From positions 1-5,874 of the forward strand of contig CAJVXG010000098.1 of assembly GCA_913009215.1 (NCBI GenBank): DNA of 5,874 nt, given 5' to 3'. Positions 1-5,874 of the stretch are shown here, in pieces. The number at the start of each line of letters is the position of its first letter. The first letter of the stretch is position 1. Below the pieces are notes generated by a model, which saw only the letters and a list, made by a program, of their open reading frames with translations, searched no databases and was not told the origin of the DNA. This stretch comes from an uncultured Gammaproteobacteria bacterium (GTDB lineage Bacteria; Pseudomonadota; Gammaproteobacteria; Acidiferrobacterales; CAJVXG01). The translations under genes were made by a program, and so were the position numbers.

Positions 1-60
1 TATGCTTTACTTTACATGATTTCGCTTTCCTGACAGGTGAAGGGTGAAACTCGCCTATCT

Positions 61-82
61 ATAGGTTATGATTTCGACCTAT
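61..82 (+). promoter_or_regulatory. Inverted repeat / possible RNA hairpin over the yejA start codon
   Basis: ATAGGT (61-66) and ACCTAT (77-82) are perfect reverse complements around a 10-base loop. Allowing G-U pairs, the stem extends to 60-67 with 76-83, which places the whole ATG (81-83) in one arm. The only SD-like triplet (AGG, 63-65) lies in the other arm. A further CCTAT at 54-58 also forms a 12-bp near-palindrome with ATAGG (61-65). It could limit YejA translation or be a protein-binding operator. A six-base inverted repeat can arise by chance, so this is a weak call. Confidence 0.25.
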
Positions 83-1886
83 GATAATAATAAGAAGTCT
101 GGTATTTGCAGCACTTTGCCTTCTCGCAAGTCCGTCGCTATTCGCTGGTTCTTCCGCCGCTCTCGGCTATACACCCAAATACAAACCCGGTTTTTCCCAT
201 TTTGAATATGTCAATCCCAGGGCGCCCAAGGGCGGCGAGATTATTATTTCCGGTTTTGGTAATTACGACAGCTTTAATCCGTTTATCCTGAAAGGTGTTG
301 CCGCCGACAGGCTGTCTGGCCTGGTGTTCGAACCGATGATGGTGCAGAGTAATGATGAGCCTTATAGTGTATATGCCCATATAGCCCGCGATATCAAGCT
401 GGCACCGAATAAATTATCAGTGACCTTTCTGCTCGACCCGCGCGCCAGATTCTCTGATGGCTCACCGGTCACGGCCGACGATGTCAAATTCACCTTCGAT
501 ATCATTCGCAAAAAGGGTCATCCGTTTTACAAGTTCTTTTGGGCCAATATCAAACGTGCGGTGATATTAGGTAAACGCAAGATCCGTTTTGATTTTACAC
601 AACGCAATCCGGAGTTACATTTAATTGTTGCCAAGATGGCTATATTTTCAAGGAAGTGGGTCGGTAAGAACGATTTTGCCAAACACTCTGACGTGATCCC
701 CATAGGCAGTGGTCCCTATATCGTCGATGCCTATAAACTGGGCCGCATGGTGAGTTACAAGCGTAACCCGAACTACTGGGCCAGAAATCTCAATACCCGT
801 CGTGGTATGTTTAATTTTGACCGCATCAAGATTAAATATTACCGTGACAGCACTGCTGAACTGGAGGGCCTCAAGGCCGGGGAGTACGACTTCAAGCATG
901 TGCTGCACTCAAAGAAATGGGCGCGAGATTATCGCGGACCACAATTCGAGTCCGGTCGCATTAAGAAGGAAAACGTTAAACATCAGAATAACTCCGGAAT
1001 GCAGGGGTTTGTGTTTAATCTTCGCAAGGAGATCTTTAAAGACCGACGGGTACGCAAGGCTATTTCCCTGGCTTTTGATTTTTCCTGGTCCAACAAGAAT
1101 CTGTTTTACAATCAATACAAGCGTTGTTACAGCTACTTTAGCAACAGTGAGCTTGCATCAAGTGGCTTACCGAAAGGGCTTGAGTTGCAAATACTGAACA
1201 AATATCGCAAGTATCTGCGAAAGGAGATTTTCACCACCGAATGGCGACCACCAAGCACTGATCAGCCGGGACAATTACGCAAGAATTTATTAGAGGCAAA
1301 GCAACTGCTGCAACAGGCCGGTTGGTATATCGAAGATGGTGTGCTCAGAAATAAAAAAGGGCTGAAGATGGAGTTTGAGTTCCTGCTGGCACAACCGGGT
1401 TTTGAACGTATCCTCGGACCCTATGCCCATAATTTGCGCAAGCTCGGTATTATCGTAAATTACCGCACTGTGGATTTGTCGCTTTATGTGCGCCGCGCCA
1501 AAAGTTTTGAATTTGATATGCTGGTCAGTTCCTTTCGGCAGTCACAGTCTCCGGGTAATGAACAGTTTAATTACTGGCATTCGAAGACGGCAAATGAAAA
1601 GGGCTCGCGCAATATTATTGGTATACAGGACCCGGCCGTTGATGCCCTGGTGAAAGAAGTGATACAGGCGCCAAACCGCAAATACCTGGTTGCGGCCTCA
1701 CGGGCGCTGGACCGGGTATTGTTGCATGGTGAGTACCTGGTACCGAACTGGTATATCGAGACCTTCCGAATTGCTTATTGGGACAAGTTCGGTCGGCCGA
1801 AGAAACTACCTAAATATTATGATGCCACAGACTGGGTCTTAAGCTCCTGGTGGCGTGTTCCAGAAAAAATGACGGCGAAACCGTAA
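81..1886 (+). CDS. yejA: Periplasmic peptide-binding protein of a YejABEF-type ABC importer
   Basis: This 601-residue protein is the extracytoplasmic solute-binding subunit (SBP_bac_5 / OppA-like family); E. coli YejA is about 604. Residues 1-22 form a Sec signal peptide: I2-R5, a hydrophobic core at 7-16, and likely cleavage after SLFA (A22). There is no proper lipobox, so it should be soluble in the periplasm. YejA hallmarks are FEYVNPRAPKGG (41-52), FSDGSPVTADDVKFTF (124-139), IGSGPY (208-213), NPNYW (229-233), the AFDFSW to YNQY stretch (331-346), SRALDRVL (540-547) and YWDKFG (566-571). ATG 81 is the only plausible start, because an in-frame TGA lies at 69-71; its Shine-Dalgarno signal is poor (only AGG at 63-65). 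The mature protein is very basic, about 98 K/R against 56 D/E by hand count, and has one cysteine (C349). It is first in the operon and delivers ligand to YejB/YejE. Known relatives bind microcin C, peptides or peptidoglycan fragments; the ligand here is not known. Confidence 0.95.
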   Translation: MIIIRSLVFAALCLLASPSLFAGSSAALGYTPKYKPGFSHFEYVNPRAPKGGEIIISGFGNYDSFNPFILKGVAADRLSGLVFEPMMVQSNDEPYSVYAHIARDIKLAPNKLSVTFLLDPRARFSDGSPVTADDVKFTFDIIRKKGHPFYKFFWANIKRAVILGKRKIRFDFTQRNPELHLIVAKMAIFSRKWVGKNDFAKHSDVIPIGSGPYIVDAYKLGRMVSYKRNPNYWARNLNTRRGMFNFDRIKIKYYRDSTAELEGLKAGEYDFKHVLHSKKWARDYRGPQFESGRIKKENVKHQNNSGMQGFVFNLRKEIFKDRRVRKAISLAFDFSWSNKNLFYNQYKRCYSYFSNSELASSGLPKGLELQILNKYRKYLRKEIFTTEWRPPSTDQPGQLRKNLLEAKQLLQQAGWYIEDGVLRNKKGLKMEFEFLLAQPGFERILGPYAHNLRKLGIIVNYRTVDLSLYVRRAKSFEFDMLVSSFRQSQSPGNEQFNYWHSKTANEKGSRNIIGIQDPAVDALVKEVIQAPNRKYLVAASRALDRVLLHGEYLVPNWYIETFRIAYWDKFGRPKKLPKYYDATDWVLSSWWRVPEKMTAKP

Positions 1887-2939
1887 ATGCTGCATTACAT
1901 CCTGAAACGATTGTTGTTGATGATCCCGACCCTGTTCGGAGTCATGCTGGTTACGTTTATGGTGACGCAATTTGTGCCCGGCGGGCCGGTGGAACAACTG
2001 ATTCAGCAGATACAGGGGCAGAGTACCACAGGTGAAACCACGACCAGTAGCGGCAGCCCGTTTTACCGCGGCAATGCCGGGCTGGACAAAGAGAAACTCG
2101 ATCAATTAAAGAAACTTTATGGTTTCGATAAACCGGCCTACAAACGCTTCTTTATCATGATGGGCAACTACATCACCTTTGATCTCGGCGATAGTTATTT
2201 TTATCGCCAATCGGTCATGGATCTGATCATTTCCAAATTACCGGTCTCTATATCGCTGGGGTTGTGGTCATTTTTTATTGTCTATCTGAGCTGTATACCA
2301 TTAGGCATTTATAAGGCGGTACGCGACGGTTCTACCATTGATGTTGCCAGTAGTACGGTGGTGCTGGTTGGGTACGCTATACCTGGTTTTGTTCTGGGTG
2401 TGATGTTGTTGGTGTTATTCGGTGGTGGTAGTTTCTGGGATGTATTTCCATTGCGTGGTTTAACCTCTGATAACTTTGATGAGTTGAGCTGGTTCGGCAA
2501 GATCAAGGATTATTTATGGCACGTCACCTTGCCAGTGATTTCCCTGGTGGTCAGTAGCTTTGCCGTCATGACCATGCTGACGAAGAACAGTTTTATTGAA
2601 GAAATAAGAAAACAGTATGTGTTGACAGCCAGGGCCAAAGGATTGAGTGAAACCAAAGTACTTTACAAGCATATCTTTCGTAACGCCATGATCCCGCTGG
2701 TGACCAGTTTCCCCGGGGCTTTTATTGGCGCGTTTTTTGCCGGCAGCCTTTTGATTGAGACCATATTCTCGCTGGATGGTCTGGGTTTCCTGGGCTACGA
2801 ATCCATTCTCAAGCGCGATTACCCGGTGGTGCTGGGTACTTTATATTTATTTACTTTGCTCGGACTGTTTGCCAAATTGATTACCGATATTTGTTATGTC
2901 CTGGTAGATCCCCGCATCCAGTTTGACTCAGCAGACTAG
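1887..2939 (+). CDS. yejB: Inner-membrane permease YejB of the YejABEF-type importer
   Basis: This 350-residue protein is the first of two channel-forming permeases (BPD_transp_1, DppB/OppB type); E. coli YejB is about 364. Hydrophobic segments fall near residues 9-29, 119-142, 153-178, 211-232, 273-293 and 313-338, giving six membrane spans. The coupling (EAA) loop that docks onto the ATPase is at about 238-270, with TARAKGLSE (247-255) and FRNAMIP (264-270). Typical YejB blocks are FVPGGPVEQ (29-37), YGFDKP (78-83), FDLGDS (98-103), LPVSISLGLWS (118-128), FPLRGL (187-192), LTKNSF (231-236) and the C-terminal VDPRI. Residues 40-58 form a Ser/Thr-rich hydrophilic stretch after the first span. 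ATG 1887 directly follows the yejA TAA with no spacer and has no good ribosome-binding site, so translation probably depends on ribosomes finishing yejA. It should pair with YejE and be powered by YejF. Confidence 0.95.
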   Translation: MLHYILKRLLLMIPTLFGVMLVTFMVTQFVPGGPVEQLIQQIQGQSTTGETTTSSGSPFYRGNAGLDKEKLDQLKKLYGFDKPAYKRFFIMMGNYITFDLGDSYFYRQSVMDLIISKLPVSISLGLWSFFIVYLSCIPLGIYKAVRDGSTIDVASSTVVLVGYAIPGFVLGVMLLVLFGGGSFWDVFPLRGLTSDNFDELSWFGKIKDYLWHVTLPVISLVVSSFAVMTMLTKNSFIEEIRKQYVLTARAKGLSETKVLYKHIFRNAMIPLVTSFPGAFIGAFFAGSLLIETIFSLDGLGFLGYESILKRDYPVVLGTLYLFTLLGLFAKLITDICYVLVDPRIQFDSAD

Positions 2940-2940
2940 A

Positions 2941-3984
2941 ATGACGGTGGCTAATAACAGCAACGCGCATATGACCTCCGGGCGAAGGGCCTGGGTCCGC
3001 TTTAAGTCCATCCGCAGGGGCTATCTCAGCCTGTGGATATTTGCCGTGGTATTTACTTTAAGCCTGTTTGCCGAATTTATTAGTAATGACAAACCATTAG
3101 TCGTGTATTACAACCAGAGTTACTACTTTCCGGTGCTAAAGAGTTATACCGAACGAACCTTTGGCGGTGATTTTGACACCGAGGCGGATTACAAAGACCC
3201 TTATGTACGGAAGTTGCTAAGCAAGGGTGACAACTGGGCACTTTTTCCCTTAAATCCACACAGCTTTAACACCTTTAATTACTACACAAAATCTCCGAAC
3301 CCGGCAGCACCATCCAGCGACAATGTGCTGGGCACCGATGATCGCGGTCGCGATGTGATGGCCCGTCTTATATATGGCTTCCGCATATCCGTGTTGTTTG
3401 CGTTTGCGCTTACCGTAGGCGGTATCGTGCTGGGCGTGGTTGCCGGAGCCGTACAGGGTTTTTTTGGCGGTCGTATTGACTTGGTGTCGCAACGCCTGAT
3501 TGAGATATGGGGGTCGATGCCGGAGCTGTACCTGCTTATTATCTTTGCCTCAATATTTCAGCCCAGTATTTTGTTGCTACTGGTGTTGCTATCGGCCTTT
3601 GGCTGGATGGGTCTGGCCGATTATGTCCGCGCCGAATTTCTCCGCGGCCGCAATATGGACTATGTTCATGCGGCCAGGGCGCTGGGTGTATCGAATCGCG
3701 CCATTATGTTTCGCCACCTGATGCCAAACAGCATGACACCGGTGATTACCTTTCTGCCGTTCCGTATTAGTGGCGCCATCCTGGCATTGACCAGCCTGGA
3801 TTTTCTTGGTCTGGGGGTGCCGCCATCAACACCCAGCCTCGGCGAAATGCTGAGACAGGGCAAGGAAAATATCGAGGCATGGTGGTTACCACTGACCACC
3901 TTTGCGGTACTGGTAGGCACATTGACCCTGTTGAACTTTATTGGCGAGGCCATGCGCGAGGCCCTGGATACACGTAAAGGATAG
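2941..3984 (+). CDS. yejE: Inner-membrane permease YejE of the YejABEF-type importer
   Basis: From ATG 2941 this is a 347-residue DppC/OppC-type permease; E. coli YejE is about 341. It has one N-terminal span (about 30-46), then a roughly 100-residue periplasmic section with YejE-typical NDKPLVV (49-55), YYFPVLK (61-67) and FGGDF (74-78). LGTDDRGRDVMARLIYG (130-146) precedes the core permease spans from about 150. The EAA coupling loop is at about 228-267 (ARALGVSNR 245-253, MPNSMTP 261-267), followed by LTSLDFLGLGVP (283-294) and a last span near 318-336. The start is uncertain. The frame opens at TTG 2923, inside yejB, adding six residues. ATG 2941 lies one base after the yejB stop. ATG 2971 would give an N-terminus closer to the E. 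coli length. None has a clear Shine-Dalgarno site, so I prefer 2941 on codon type and coupling with the yejB stop. It forms the heterodimeric channel with YejB. Confidence 0.93.
   Translation: MTVANNSNAHMTSGRRAWVRFKSIRRGYLSLWIFAVVFTLSLFAEFISNDKPLVVYYNQSYYFPVLKSYTERTFGGDFDTEADYKDPYVRKLLSKGDNWALFPLNPHSFNTFNYYTKSPNPAAPSSDNVLGTDDRGRDVMARLIYGFRISVLFAFALTVGGIVLGVVAGAVQGFFGGRIDLVSQRLIEIWGSMPELYLLIIFASIFQPSILLLLVLLSAFGWMGLADYVRAEFLRGRNMDYVHAARALGVSNRAIMFRHLMPNSMTPVITFLPFRISGAILALTSLDFLGLGVPPSTPSLGEMLRQGKENIEAWWLPLTTFAVLVGTLTLLNFIGEAMREALDTRKG
3975..3981 (+). promoter_or_regulatory. Ribosome-binding site that decides the yejF start
   Basis: TAAAGGA sits inside the last codons of yejE and is the best Shine-Dalgarno match in the operon. 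It lies 5 bases before ATG 3987 but only 2 bases before the in-frame GTG 3984, which overlaps the yejE TAG. The spacing favours ATG 3987, so yejE and yejF are separated by two bases rather than overlapping. Confidence 0.6.
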
Positions 3985-3986
3985 TG

Positions 3987-5603
3987 ATGACGAAGGTACA
4001 AGAAAAACTGATCAGCATTGAGAACCTTTCTATCGAATTTGGTTCGCTGACCCATCGCGCGCGCGTCGTCCATGGTGTAAATTTTGAGATCAGCAAGGGC
4101 GAGAAGCTGGCCCTGGTTGGAGAATCCGGTTCCGGAAAATCCGTTACGGCCCTGTCTATCCTGCAACTGCATGATCGAGCAATAGTCCGTTATCCCAATG
4201 GACGTATTATTTTTAATCAGCAGGACTTATTACAGAATGACGAAGCGGCCATGCGCAGCATACGCGGCAAGGACATTGCCATGATTTTCCAGGAGCCGAT
4301 GACGGCGCTGAACCCGGTGTATTCTGTCGGTAATCAGTTGCTTGAGCCACTGATGGTGCACGAGGGCATGGGCAAGAATAAGGCCCGTAAACGTATGATT
4401 GAGTTGCTGGATCGCACCGGCATTGTCGAGCCGCACAAACGTTTCGATGCCTTCCCGCATATGTTGTCCGGGGGTCAGCGACAGCGTGTCATGATTGCCA
4501 TGGCGCTGGCGTGTTCACCTCAATTATTGATCGCAGACGAACCTACCACCGCGCTGGATGTCACTATCCAGGCGCAAATACTGGATCTGATGGAGGATCT
4601 GCAAAAAGAATTCTCCATGGCGATATTGATGATTACTCATGATCTTAATATGGTGCGTCGCTTTGCCGATCGCATTTGTGTCATGCAGGATGGCCTGCTG
4701 GTGGAGCAGGCCGGGACCCAAACGCTGTTTGACGCACCACAGCACGAATACACCAGACACTTGTTGGCCAGTCAACCGACGAAGTTGGTTGACGACATCA
4801 GTGATGCCGAACTGGAAAAACGGAAAGTGATTATGCGTGGTGAAAACGTCAACTGTGCCTTTGCCATCAAGGCCGGTTTCTTTCGTCACAAGGTGGGCGA
4901 GGTGCGTGCCGTGGATAATATCAGTTTGAGTCTGCACGAGGGGGAAACCATTGGTGTTGTTGGTGAATCCGGCTCCGGCAAGACGACCCTGGGGATGTGC
5001 CTGTTACAGTTACAACAATGCCGTGGTAGTGTGTCTTTTCAGGGCCAGTCCCTGCAAGATTTGACCAGAAAAGAATTGAGAAAACTACGACGCCATTTCC
5101 AGGTGGTGTTCCAGGACCCCTTTGCCTCTTTGTCACCACGCATGACCATAGAACAGATTCTGCGTGAAGGGCTGGAAATTCATTTCCCGCAACAGAGCAG
5201 AGATGAGCATAAAGCACGAATATTGCAGGTACTGGAAGAGGTCGGGCTGGACGAGAATATGTTGTACCGTTACCCGCATGAATTTTCCGGTGGACAACGG
5301 CAACGTATTGCCATTGCCAGGGTCGTGGTGCTGGAACCTAAATTGATCTTGCTGGACGAACCCACCAGCGCACTTGATGTATCGGTACAAAAGCAAGTGC
5401 TGGAATTATTGGTTGAGCTACAGAATAAACATGATATCAGCTATATATTTATTACCCATGACCTGCGGGTGATACGCGCCATGGCGCATCGGGTGCTTGT
5501 GATGAGAAAGGGCAAGGTGGTAGAGCAGGGAAATACCGAGACTTTGTTTCAAAATCCTGAGGAAGAATATACGCGGGAATTGTTACACGCAACTTTAGAT
5601 TAG
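3987..5603 (+). CDS. yejF: Fused double ATP-binding subunit YejF of the YejABEF-type importer
   Basis: From ATG 3987 this is a 538-residue cytoplasmic ATPase with two complete ABC domains in one chain (E. coli YejF about 529); both belong to the Opp/Dpp ATPase class. Domain 1 has Walker A GESGSGKS (45-52), Q-loop Q102, signature LSGGQRQR (160-167), Walker B LLIADEP with E185, and switch H218. Domain 2 has Walker A GESGSGKT (326-333), Q376, signature FSGGQRQR (433-440), LILLDEP with E458, and H491. No catalytic residue is missing, so both sites should hydrolyse ATP. A linker of about 250-310 joins the halves. It contains the peptide-ABC C-terminal element (EYTRHLL, 254-260), repeated after domain 2 as EYTRELL (527-533). 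It binds the EAA loops of YejB and YejE and drives import. A GTG at 3984 would add one residue, but its spacing to the ribosome-binding site is too short. Confidence 0.95.
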   Translation: MTKVQEKLISIENLSIEFGSLTHRARVVHGVNFEISKGEKLALVGESGSGKSVTALSILQLHDRAIVRYPNGRIIFNQQDLLQNDEAAMRSIRGKDIAMIFQEPMTALNPVYSVGNQLLEPLMVHEGMGKNKARKRMIELLDRTGIVEPHKRFDAFPHMLSGGQRQRVMIAMALACSPQLLIADEPTTALDVTIQAQILDLMEDLQKEFSMAILMITHDLNMVRRFADRICVMQDGLLVEQAGTQTLFDAPQHEYTRHLLASQPTKLVDDISDAELEKRKVIMRGENVNCAFAIKAGFFRHKVGEVRAVDNISLSLHEGETIGVVGESGSGKTTLGMCLLQLQQCRGSVSFQGQSLQDLTRKELRKLRRHFQVVFQDPFASLSPRMTIEQILREGLEIHFPQQSRDEHKARILQVLEEVGLDENMLYRYPHEFSGGQRQRIAIARVVVLEPKLILLDEPTSALDVSVQKQVLELLVELQNKHDISYIFITHDLRVIRAMAHRVLVMRKGKVVEQGNTETLFQNPEEEYTRELLHATLD

Positions 5604-5656
5604 GATTGGTTTACACGTGTCGCCTTACTGGGATCATCAATTTACATAGCTACGTG

Positions 5657-5677
5657 AGTCCGTCCAAAGGACTTTTT
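5657..5677 (+). terminator. Possible intrinsic terminator after yejF
   Basis: AGTCC (5657-5661) pairs with GGACT (5669-5673) around a 7-base loop and runs into five T residues (5673-5677). A competing smaller hairpin is GTCC (5662-5665) with GGAC (5669-5672). It begins 54 bases after the yejF stop, a sensible place for the operon to end. The stem is short and the same bases encode the KSPLDGL end of the recombinase relic on the other strand, so the structure may be only a by-product of that coding sequence. Confidence 0.35.
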
Positions 5678-5757
5678 ACAGCATTTGCACCCCTGTTCAT
5701 TACGTGCGTATAGATTTGTGTTGTTTTAATATCCTTGTGTCCAAGCAGCTCTGTGCT

Positions 5758-5807
5758 GCACAGGGACGTGCGAATGCCGCGAGCGCAGGGATGCGCAGGA
5801 GCGGCGA
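5758..5807. repeat. Two tandem 25-bp imperfect repeats, each with a small hairpin
   Basis: Units 5758-5782 and 5783-5807 agree at 17 of 25 positions. Each begins with a four-base stem around an AGGGA-type loop: GCAC-AGGGAC-GTGC (5758-5771) and GCGC-AGGGAT-GCGC (5783-5796). The two differences within the first stem pair keep base pairing (GCAC/GTGC against GCGC/GCGC). On its left it overlaps another inverted repeat, CTGTGC-T-GCACAG (5751-5763), exactly where recombinase similarity stops. The composition is more GC-rich than the surrounding DNA. It resembles palindromic dispersed repeats of bacterial genomes; that class assignment is inference. Confidence 0.5.
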
Positions 5808-5874
5808 TTGTGCGTAACCGGTTTTTGGTCAGCATAATGCGAAATGTACTGCTCGATTCGTCGCACATACCAGC

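Larger units (their letters stand above)
5650..5874 (-). pseudogene. C-terminal remnant of an integron-type tyrosine recombinase (partial at window edge)
   Basis: The minus-strand frame is open from the right edge to TAG at 5650-5652; the first ATG in the window is at 5868. From about 5751 down to the stop it encodes ELLGHKD, then IKTTQIYTHV, ending in VKSPLDGLT. This is the C-terminal box of site-specific tyrosine recombinases and closely follows the tail of integron integrases (IntI ends in a similar YTHVL ... VRSPLDAL). The active-site histidine of LLGH and the nucleophilic tyrosine of IYTH are kept. The segment that should precede it (catalytic arginine, lysine and the HxxR box) is absent. 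In its place the frame reads low-complexity Ala/Pro/Arg/Cys residues from a hairpin-bearing repeat. It cannot be an active recombinase as seen. It is convergent with yejF, 46 bases away, and unrelated to the transporter. Whether the frame begins outside the window cannot be seen. Confidence 0.7.

Noticed and set aside
30..61. Possible sigma-70 promoter for yejA: CTGACA (30-35) with TATCTA (56-61), or TATGAT (67-72) as a -10 box.
   Set aside because: The first pair has a 20-bp spacer, too long for a normal promoter. TATGAT has no acceptable -35 partner and would start transcription at or after the ATG. The true promoter may lie left of the window.
3666..4172. A 168-codon open frame on the minus strand across the yejE-yejF junction.
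   Set aside because: It lies opposite two strongly supported genes, its translation shows no recognisable motif, and its neighbours are fully explained on the + strand.
4524..4937. A 137-codon minus-strand open frame opposite the middle of yejF.
   Set aside because: It is antisense to conserved ATPase motifs, has a His/Gln-rich composition typical of a complementary frame, and shows no domain.
81..5603. A microcin or other toxin-uptake island built around the transporter.
   Set aside because: E. coli YejABEF is the entry route for microcin C, but no biosynthesis, immunity or processing gene is present here; the operon looks like an ordinary housekeeping importer.
5604..5649. Possible integron attachment site (attI/attC) or further gene between yejF and the recombinase relic.
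   Set aside because: attI would lie at the 5' side of an integrase, not its 3' end. Apart from a short ACACGTGT palindrome (5613-5620) the 46 bases show no paired core sites or frame.
5764..5775. An IRT tripeptide upstream of ELLGHKD that matches the GxDIRTVQELLGH pattern of recombinases, suggesting a 9-base in-frame insertion.
   Set aside because: Residues before it (APAHPCARG) do not match the expected HSFATHLLEAG region, and these bases belong to the hairpin repeat, so the match is probably coincidence.

Overview
The window holds one complete four-gene operon for an ABC importer of the YejABEF type, followed by a short degraded region. All four genes lie on the + strand in the order yejA, yejB, yejE, yejF (81-5603). 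They encode a secreted peptide-binding protein, two inner-membrane permeases and a fused double ATPase. Recognition rests on family motifs and on close agreement, recalled from memory, with the E. coli Yej proteins in length, order and sequence blocks. The proteins are clearly divergent from E. coli, and the base composition looks moderate. I infer a gammaproteobacterium outside the Enterobacteriaceae; the genus cannot be told.

Layout: 1-80 is a short leader with no gene. It contains a small inverted repeat that overlaps the yejA start codon. yejA (81-1886) abuts yejB directly (TAA then ATG). yejB (1887-2939) is followed after one base by yejE (2941-3984). The yejE stop lies just before the yejF start (3987-5603). 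No internal promoter or terminator is apparent, so the four genes are probably one transcript with translational coupling. Only yejF has a convincing ribosome-binding site.

How the genes work together: YejA is exported to the periplasm and captures an oligopeptide-like ligand. YejB and YejE form the membrane channel. YejF supplies both nucleotide-binding domains, and both keep all the catalytic motifs. Characterised relatives import microcin C in E. coli, and a YejBEF transporter in Agrobacterium imports peptidoglycan fragments. The natural ligand here cannot be read from sequence. One suggestive trait is that mature YejA is strongly basic.

Right end: from 5650 to the edge, the minus strand carries the last ~34 codons of an integron-type tyrosine recombinase. 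It keeps the histidine and tyrosine of the active site but nothing upstream of them. Its 5' side is replaced by a GC-rich pair of 25-bp imperfect repeats, each with a small hairpin. This looks like a mobile-element relic or a composite dispersed repeat that landed just behind yejF. Apart from this relic I see no sign of a new multi-gene system; the rest is a well-conserved transporter operon.
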